From Chryseobacterium sp. (lineage in GTDB: Bacteria > Bacteroidota > Bacteroidia > Flavobacteriales > Weeksellaceae): a stretch of DNA of 64,000 nucleotides. A model generated the notes under the pieces. That model searched no databases. It was not told where the DNA came from and was given only the letters and a program-made list of their open reading frames with translations. Shown in pieces: positions 59,368-64,000 of the stretch (positions are counted from its first letter, which is position 1; the number at the start of each line of letters is the position of its first letter). The position numbers were made by a program, and so were the translations under genes. The stretch covers positions 62,001 through 126,000 of the forward strand of contig JAGLBA010000004.1 in assembly GCA_018260475.1 (NCBI GenBank). Reading direction: 5' to 3'.

Positions 59368-59835
59368 ATGGAAAAATTAGACAGCCTGAATCAGGTGGCA
59401 GAATTTCATAAAACTTTTAACGCGCCGATCTTAGAAACACCAACTATTCCCTCCAAAGAGCGTTCCGAACTGCGCGTGGCTCTGCTGCAAGAAGAATTGG
59501 ACGAACTGAAACAGGCTATCGCCGACCAAGATATCGTAGAAATTGCCGACGCCCTTTGCGACCTTCAATATGTGTTGAGCGGTGCCGTGCTGGAATTCGG
59601 TCTCGGCGAGAAATTTGGTGAATTATTCAACGAAGTACAAAGATCCAACATGTCTAAAGCCTGCACCACACAAGATGAGGCAGATGCGACGATAGAATTT
59701 TATAAAGACAAAGGCCAGGAAGCCTACTCCGAAAAGTCTGGCGAAAAAATAAATGTACACCGCAAAGAGGATAACAAGGTGTTGAAAAGCATCAACTATT
59801 CCCCGGCGGATCTCGCTTCAATTTTAAACAGATAA
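59368..59835 (+). CDS. MazG-like nucleoside triphosphate pyrophosphohydrolase
   Basis: 155 aa from ATG 59368 (the seven codons of the longer reading are leader). All-alpha NTP pyrophosphatase domain: EEELDELKQAI... with the metal cluster ExxE (LLQEELDEL) and DALCDLQYV, the ExxD-type pattern of the MazG/PRA-PH fold. It probably hydrolyses nucleoside triphosphates as a house-cleaning enzyme; the substrate is unknown. The next gene starts 4 bp after its stop, giving an operon with the thioredoxin-like lipoprotein and DUF4230 genes. Confidence 0.85.
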   Translation: MEKLDSLNQVAEFHKTFNAPILETPTIPSKERSELRVALLQEELDELKQAIADQDIVEIADALCDLQYVLSGAVLEFGLGEKFGELFNEVQRSNMSKACTTQDEADATIEFYKDKGQEAYSEKSGEKINVHRKEDNKVLKSINYSPADLASILNR

Positions 59836-59839
59836 AATA

Positions 59840-60388
59840 ATGAAAAAACTAATAATAGCCGCTATCACCATCCTATCTCTTTGGTCTTGCGAAACCAATA
59901 AGGTCGTGGTAAACCGACAAGTAGAGAGCAAAAATGATGGGCAAATGCTGCTCGGTACACAAACCAAAGACCAATTTTTGAAAGAGCCTTTCAGCGACTG
60001 GTACAGCAAGGAGCACGAAGAATATACACTGGATGAAGCAGCTATGGTTGAACTGAAAAAAGCAAAACTTAAATCTTACCAAATTACCACCGTACTTGGC
60101 ACTTGGTGTGAAGATAGTCACCGAGAATTCCCAAGAATGATGAAAATTTTGGAGGCCGCAGGTTTCCCAACGGAGAAACTCACCATCATCGCAGTGAACC
60201 GTAAAAAAGAATCTCCGGAGGGCGAAGAAGGTAAATTTAATATCCAAAAAGTACCTACCTTCATCATCAAAAAATATGGTCGTGAGGTTGGTAGGATTAT
60301 AGAAATGCCGAAATCCGGGTATCTGGAGAGAGATTTGGTAGAAATTTTGAAAAAGGATGATTCTTCAGTAAAAGATCTTTTTAAATAA
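59840..60388 (+). CDS. Thioredoxin-like lipoprotein with incomplete active site
   Basis: 182 aa. A lipoprotein signal peptide ends in LSLWSC (Cys17). The thioredoxin-fold core has GTWCEDSHREFPRMM where CxxC would be expected: only the first cysteine is kept, followed by Glu-Asp-Ser. The cis-Pro region is KVPTFIIKK. With one cysteine the protein cannot be a normal disulfide oxidoreductase; it may be a peroxidase-type or mixed-disulfide partner. Located at the periplasmic face. It lies 4 bp after the MazG-like gene and 7 bp before the DUF4230 gene. Confidence 0.85.
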   Translation: MKKLIIAAITILSLWSCETNKVVVNRQVESKNDGQMLLGTQTKDQFLKEPFSDWYSKEHEEYTLDEAAMVELKKAKLKSYQITTVLGTWCEDSHREFPRMMKILEAAGFPTEKLTIIAVNRKKESPEGEEGKFNIQKVPTFIIKKYGREVGRIIEMPKSGYLERDLVEILKKDDSSVKDLFK

Positions 60389-60395
60389 GAATATT

Positions 60396-61007
60396 TTGAA
60401 CAGAAACAAAATTATATTAGCCTTTGCTTCCGGCATCATCGCTGGGGTTGTGCTATTTTTTCTGTGGAAAAATGCCTTTAAAAAATCCGAGGAGAAAGTC
60501 CAGAATGACTATTACATCATCACCAACCAAATTACAAAAATGAACAAAATGGTAGTGATGGAACAGGATTTTTCCAGCATACAGAAAACAAAAATCACGG
60601 CAGAGATGCTGGGCGGAATTCTGCCTTCCGCAGAAAAGGAACTCATCACCTTCACCAAAACCAATGCACAGGTTACCTATGACCTGAATAAAATGAAAAT
60701 GGAGGTAGATAGCATTAATAAAAAACTGGTTATCAAAGAATTGCCAAATGCCGATATCCGAATTTCTCCAAGTGTGGAAATCACTTCCATTGATGATTCT
60801 TTTTTCAACCGAATAGACCAAAAAGATATTCAAAAAATAACCAAAACGGCGAAAGACAATGCTTATAAAACCGTGAATCAAAACCGATTACGCAACGAAG
60901 GACGCAAACAATTACAAACAAATCTGGAACAAATTTTTGTTTTGGCAAAAGCTCTAAACTACAAGATAGAAGACCAAACCGGACAAATGGACCAATCTAA
61001 ACTTTAA
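60396..61007 (+). CDS. DUF4230 family membrane-anchored protein
   Basis: 203 aa starting with TTG at 60396 (MNRNKIILAFASG); no ATG or GTG is available upstream, and the TTG is 7 bp after the preceding stop. One N-terminal membrane helix (IILAFASGIIAGVVLFFLW), then an extracytoplasmic domain with a repeated strand-helix pattern (ITNQITKMNKMVVMEQDFSS, TNAQVTYDLNKMKMEVDSIN), fitting DUF4230. Function unknown. It forms an operon with the MazG-like and thioredoxin-like genes. Confidence 0.85.
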   Translation: MNRNKIILAFASGIIAGVVLFFLWKNAFKKSEEKVQNDYYIITNQITKMNKMVVMEQDFSSIQKTKITAEMLGGILPSAEKELITFTKTNAQVTYDLNKMKMEVDSINKKLVIKELPNADIRISPSVEITSIDDSFFNRIDQKDIQKITKTAKDNAYKTVNQNRLRNEGRKQLQTNLEQIFVLAKALNYKIEDQTGQMDQSKL

Positions 61008-61011
61008 AATT

Positions 61012-61197
61012 ATGAATGAAGAAAACACGCCGAAACTTTCGGCATCTACTAAAAAACAAAATCAGGATTTCCCAAACATTCCCGCCTCCACGGAAAAACA
61101 CGATTCCGGCGAAGAAATGAAAGAGCAGGTAAAAGAAAGCTCAAAATTAAATGAAGACGGTAAAACCGACAATACAGAAAAAAACAGCGGAAATTAA
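61012..61197 (+). CDS. Small charged protein of unknown function
   Basis: 61 aa, all Lys, Glu, Asp, Ser, Thr and Asn, with no hydrophobic core; likely disordered if expressed. The ATG at 61012 is 4 bp after the DUF4230 stop, and the terminator hairpin overlaps its last codons, which supports a real last gene of the operon. Composition is unlike a random shadow frame, but no family is recognised. Confidence 0.5.
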   Translation: MNEENTPKLSASTKKQNQDFPNIPASTEKHDSGEEMKEQVKESSKLNEDGKTDNTEKNSGN

Positions 61198-61210
61198 TTT
61201 CGCTGTTTTT
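61178..61210 (+). terminator. Bidirectional terminator after the small charged protein gene
   Basis: AAAAACAGCG (61180-61189) pairs with CGCTGTTTTT (61201-61210), with further A-T pairs inside. Serves the operon (+) and the aldo/keto reductase pseudogene (-). Confidence 0.85.
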
Positions 61211-61225
61211 ATTTTGAAAGGAATG

Positions 61226-62094
61226 TTATGGAACCCGATGCCCGTCGGCCGCTTCGAGAAGTGCAAACCAATCTTCGTGATCCATATTTATCTTCACGGC
61301 ATCCTTAAAATCCTTAATCGTTTCCGCCTTAGTACTCCCGATAATCGGCAAAATCTTGGCCGGATGTTTCAATACGAATGCTAAAAGCAACTGGTTTTCT
61401 TTTGATCATATTTTTCGCAAAGAGGTCTCAATACCTTTCTTATGCGTTTATTTTGCTCATTTTCAGCACTAAAATAAGACCCCATTACAGACCAAGCCAT
61501 TGGGCGGAGACTTTCAACGATCATTTGATCCAGCGTGCCGTCATAAAACGCATTGGTATGGGTAAGCGAAACCTCGATTTGGTTTGTCATTAAAGGATAT
61601 TCCAGATCGATTAGTTTAAACTGGCTCGGTGTAAAATTAGAAACGCCGAATGCCTTTACCATATTCCTCTGCTTCAAAACATCAAAAGCCGCCGTTATTT
61701 CGCGACGATCCATGAGCGGAGACGGCCGGTGTAGCAGGAGCACATCAAGATAATCGGTTTGTAGATTTTCCAAACTTTGTTCTACAGATTGGATGATATG
61801 CTGCTTGCTGTAATTGTAAGCCTTTACCTTATACGGCCGGCTCTCACAAGGTTTCTCGATACCACATTTGGAGATTAATTGCAACTTATTGCGCTCAATC
61901 CCAATCCCGGAAAGCGCGTCTCCAAAAAGTTTTTCGGTCGTGTAGCCACCATAGATGTCGGCCAAATCAAAAGAAGTGATACCTTCTTCCAAAGCTGCAG
62001 AGATTAAATTTCTTACTTCGTTTACAGGAAGATTGGCGCCGCCCTTACCCCAGCGCATCGTCCCGGCTATTATTGGTGAAAATTTTATAAATTT
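61226..62094 (-). pseudogene. Aldo/keto reductase, frameshifted and without a normal start
   Basis: The frame from 62094 (KFIKFSPIIAGTMRWG) to about 61385 encodes an AKR barrel (FDLADIYGGYTTEKL, LLLHRPSPLMD, KAFGVSNFTPSQ); it then shifts and stops as QKKTSCF. In another frame the expected end continues, ENQLLLAFVLKHPAKILPI and so on, to a TAA at 61228-61226. A single lost base in the A-run CAAAAGAAAACC (about 61405) explains it. No ATG, GTG or TTG lies upstream of the first strand; the only in-frame ATG is the internal MRWG. Length and residues otherwise fit NADPH-dependent AKRs. Confidence 0.78.
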
Positions 62095-62121
62095 GATTTT
62101 TTAACAAAATTACTTTTTAAA

Positions 62122-62535
62122 ATGAATACGCAAACCACTAATTATAAAAATACATTCATCGCAGCCGCGGAAGATTGCCCAGTTTCAAAATCTGAAATCC
62201 CAACCGTAAAGCGTAACAAAACTTTGGCAAACATTCAATATGAAATGATTTCCAGAAATCCCTATAAATACACTTCCGACGAGGTTTTGCTCGAATGTTT
62301 TTACCAAAAAAACAACACGCCCGAAGATGAGAAAGAGGCAGTAAAAGAAGAATTTTTTTCTAAAAGCCAGCCGTGTCTGCGTTCATCTGCCTTAGGTAAA
62401 AGATACGGTTTTGGTTTCCATTTTAATGAGGAAGAGAAAGTGGCCCTTTACCCGATGGAAAGCAAAGAATACCAAGACTTTGCGGCAGAGGTTACGATTG
62501 AAAAATTGAAAGCAATGCGGAATAAAAGAGGATAA
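62122..62535 (+). CDS. DUF6157 family protein
   Basis: 137 aa, cytoplasmic. The N-terminus TTNYKNTFIAAAEDCPVSK and the stretch NIQYEMISRNPYKYTSDEVL fit the DUF6157 family, small conserved proteins with no known activity; KSQPCLRSSALGKRYGFGFHF is the other conserved part. It is divergent from the AKR pseudogene and separated from the thioesterase gene by 87 bp. No motif supports a specific reaction. Confidence 0.85.
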   Translation: MNTQTTNYKNTFIAAAEDCPVSKSEIPTVKRNKTLANIQYEMISRNPYKYTSDEVLLECFYQKNNTPEDEKEAVKEEFFSKSQPCLRSSALGKRYGFGFHFNEEEKVALYPMESKEYQDFAAEVTIEKLKAMRNKRG

Positions 62536-62622
62536 ATGCGTTCGGCTATCAGCGGTATGCGGTTGCCGCGAACTTTTTTTATTTTTAAGGTTAAAGACAG
62601 ACTTAACACAACATAAACGCTT

Positions 62623-63015
62623 ATGAACTACCATACAAGAAAATGGATTAAACCGGAAGATTTGAACCCCAATCATACACTTTTTGGAGGAAGTCTTCTG
62701 AAATGGATTGATGAAGAAGCGGCACTGTATTCGATTATTCAACTGGAAACGCCGCGCTGTGTGACAAAATATATTTCTGAAATCAACTTTGTGAGTTCCG
62801 CAAAGCAGGGTGACATCATTGAAATTGGCATCGAAGCAATTGAATTTGGAAGGACTTCCATCACTTTACGCTGTGATGTTCGCAACAAAATGACACACCA
62901 AAGCATCATCACCATAGACAAAATTGTATTCGTAGGTGTGGATGAAAAGGGAAAACCTACCCCTCATGGAAAAACACAAATAGAATATGTGGACGACAGA
63001 CTGAACAAGAAATAA
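62623..63015 (+). CDS. Acyl-CoA thioesterase, hotdog fold
   Basis: 130 aa. The motif NPNHTLFGGSLLKWIDEEAA contains the catalytic Asp of YciA/BFIT-type hotdog thioesterases, followed by the strand pattern GDIIEIGIEAIEFGRTSITL. It hydrolyses acyl-CoA to free acid and CoA; the chain length is unknown. Its stop TAA is followed at once by the ATG of the AraC-type regulator, so the two are co-expressed. Confidence 0.92.
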   Translation: MNYHTRKWIKPEDLNPNHTLFGGSLLKWIDEEAALYSIIQLETPRCVTKYISEINFVSSAKQGDIIEIGIEAIEFGRTSITLRCDVRNKMTHQSIITIDKIVFVGVDEKGKPTPHGKTQIEYVDDRLNKK

Positions 63016-63576
63016 ATGGAAACCTACATAAAAAATATGGTTTGCAACCGCTGCATAGCGGCGGTAGAAAACATCTTCGAAAAATTGAAAATTCCTGCGG
63101 ACACGGTCTCGCTGGGTTCCGTAGAGTTGTCGCAGCCCCTCACGAAGGAAAAAATGACGGCACTGGATGCCGAACTGAAAAAGTACGGATTTGAAATCTT
63201 GCAGGACGCTTCACAAAAATTGATAGAAAATGTAAAGCGTATCGTCATCCAGAAAATTTCTGAACTGGACATCCCGGAAGACTTCGTACTATCGAAGTTT
63301 ATCAGCAGCAAACTTTCTAAAGATTACAGCGCGGTCTCGAAAACTTTCTCACTAAACTCAGACATTACACTGGAGCAATATTTTATTTTACAAAAAATAG
63401 AAAAAGTGAAAGAATTGCTCGTTTACAATGAATACACGCTTACCGAAATCTCGGGAATGCTCGGCTACAAAAGTGTACAGCATCTCTCGGCACAGTTCCG
63501 GAAGGTAACCGGATACACTCCCTCAGCCTTTAAAGAAATGAAAAAAAAAATAAGAATCCCATTGGATAAAATTTAG
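63016..63576 (+). CDS. AraC-type regulator with N-terminal CxxC metal-binding-like domain
   Basis: 186 aa. The N-terminus METYIKNMVCNRCIAAVENI holds a CNRC motif followed by a strand-helix pattern like heavy-metal-associated (HMA) domains, but without the usual GMTC signature. The C-terminal third is an AraC helix-turn-helix (YTLTEISGMLGYKSVQHLSAQFRKVTGYTPSAFKEM). The protein probably senses a metal or thiol state and acts as a transcription regulator. Directly downstream of the thioesterase gene (TAA then ATG). Target genes cannot be told. Confidence 0.88.
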   Translation: METYIKNMVCNRCIAAVENIFEKLKIPADTVSLGSVELSQPLTKEKMTALDAELKKYGFEILQDASQKLIENVKRIVIQKISELDIPEDFVLSKFISSKLSKDYSAVSKTFSLNSDITLEQYFILQKIEKVKELLVYNEYTLTEISGMLGYKSVQHLSAQFRKVTGYTPSAFKEMKKKIRIPLDKI

Positions 63577-64000
63577 CACCTACGCAACTTATGCTCAATG
63601 ATTTAATTATTACACTTCTCAATTTTAATTAAAATTAACAGTGTTTATTTCATTTGTTTAACATAAAACAATCTTAATGTAAATTTTTACCACAAATCTT
63701 CCATAAAAGTTAAGTTAAAATAAGCATTGGTTAGTCGGATTTTTTCATAAAATTTTTTAATCGTGATTTATTTTGACTTTTTTACTAGAGAAAATGATTC
63801 TGAAATTACTTTATCATCGATAGAATTGAGCAATTATAAATTTGATTAAGATTAAGAGTATTTAGCCATACATCTTAACACATTAATGTTAAAAAAGTTT
63901 TACGAACTAAAGCAAGCTTGGCCGTAAAACTTTTTTTTATACTATTTTTCCATATAAGTATAACAGCATGTCACCCTAATAACGGAACTTTACACTGTTA
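63577..64000. other. Gene-free region at the right edge with a terminator
   Basis: AT-rich, about 420 bp. A strong hairpin at 63891-63936 may end a gene that lies beyond the window on the minus strand. On that strand the last bases open a frame NSVKFRY followed by TAG (63978-63976), which looks like the C-terminal strand of an outer-membrane barrel, but seven codons are too few to call a gene. Confidence 0.4.
63891..63938 (-). terminator. Strong hairpin terminator near the right edge
   Basis: AAAAAAGTTTTACG (63891-63904) pairs with CGTAAAACTTTTTT (63923-63936), 14 bp with an 18-nt loop, A and T runs on both sides. Probably ends a minus-strand gene starting outside the window and could also serve the AraC gene. 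Confidence 0.75.

Noticed and set aside
61151..61384. A 77-codon plus-strand frame after the small charged protein gene
   Set aside because: Runs across the terminator and antisense to the aldo/keto reductase pseudogene remnant.

Overview
The window is a chromosomal segment of a member of the Bacteroidota, class Flavobacteriia, most likely the Chryseobacterium/Weeksellaceae branch. The evidence is the type IX secretion and gliding genes (gldJ, porU, porV, gldF, gldG), a DAHP synthase with a C-terminal chorismate mutase, an alpha/beta-fused 2-oxoacid dehydrogenase E1, several Bacteroidota-restricted families of unknown function, and many TAnnTTTG -7 promoter boxes. The family-level placement is inferred from protein resemblance, not computed. 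Almost everything is housekeeping. I see no tRNA, rRNA, CRISPR array, insertion sequence or prophage.

Layout. 1-9.6 kb (minus): rsgA (5' end), aroF-chorismate mutase, dnaX with a frameshift site, ppa, two conserved genes, radC, lolD, a secreted S9 peptidase and a DoxX protein. 9.7-14 kb (minus): era, a structured intergenic element, map and a methyltransferase, a HAD phosphatase and an acyl-ACP desaturase. 14.2-16.3 kb (plus): fused E1. 16.4-23.2 kb: gldJ diverging from porU-porV. 23.5-28.2 kb: a cyanophycin module, with synthetase diverging from cyanophycinase and an isoaspartyl peptidase. 28.3-32.5 kb: a small YtxH-like protein, hisS, an acidic protein and a PhoRB-like two-component pair. 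32.6-36.9 kb: a TonB-dependent receptor plus lipoprotein diverging from that pair. 36.9-42.7 kb: phoH, SAM hydrolase, hemJ, gldF-gldG and a membrane protein. 43.2-52.4 kb: a T9SS cargo protein, then DUF4268, kbl, dacB, priA and proline dehydrogenase (minus). 52.5-58.0 kb: aroB, an outer-membrane barrel, purF, purC, a DUF3307 membrane protein and a SatD-like regulator. 58.1-63.6 kb: acyl-CoA dehydrogenase, a MazG-like protein, a thioredoxin-like lipoprotein, DUF4230, an aldo/keto reductase pseudogene, DUF6157, a thioesterase and an AraC regulator with a metal-binding N-terminus.

The most interesting signals are four. (1) dnaX is split at a run of ten A with the tau C-terminus open in the -1 frame, which is the signature of programmed frameshifting or transcriptional slippage. 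(2) A GC-rich intergenic element occurs at 27.2 kb and 51.0 kb, with a diverged relative at 10.7 kb; the two close copies show compensatory changes in two helices, and the helix order implies a pseudoknot. (3) Four 18-bp palindromes (ATAAG-N8-CTTAT) stand upstream of a SatD-family gene, whose product looks like a class III nucleotidyl-cyclase-like fold joined to a helix-turn-helix and which is translationally coupled to a DUF3307 membrane protein. (4) A compact cyanophycin synthesis and degradation module is present. Several genes also have their -7 box only 4-6 nt before the start codon, suggesting leaderless transcripts.
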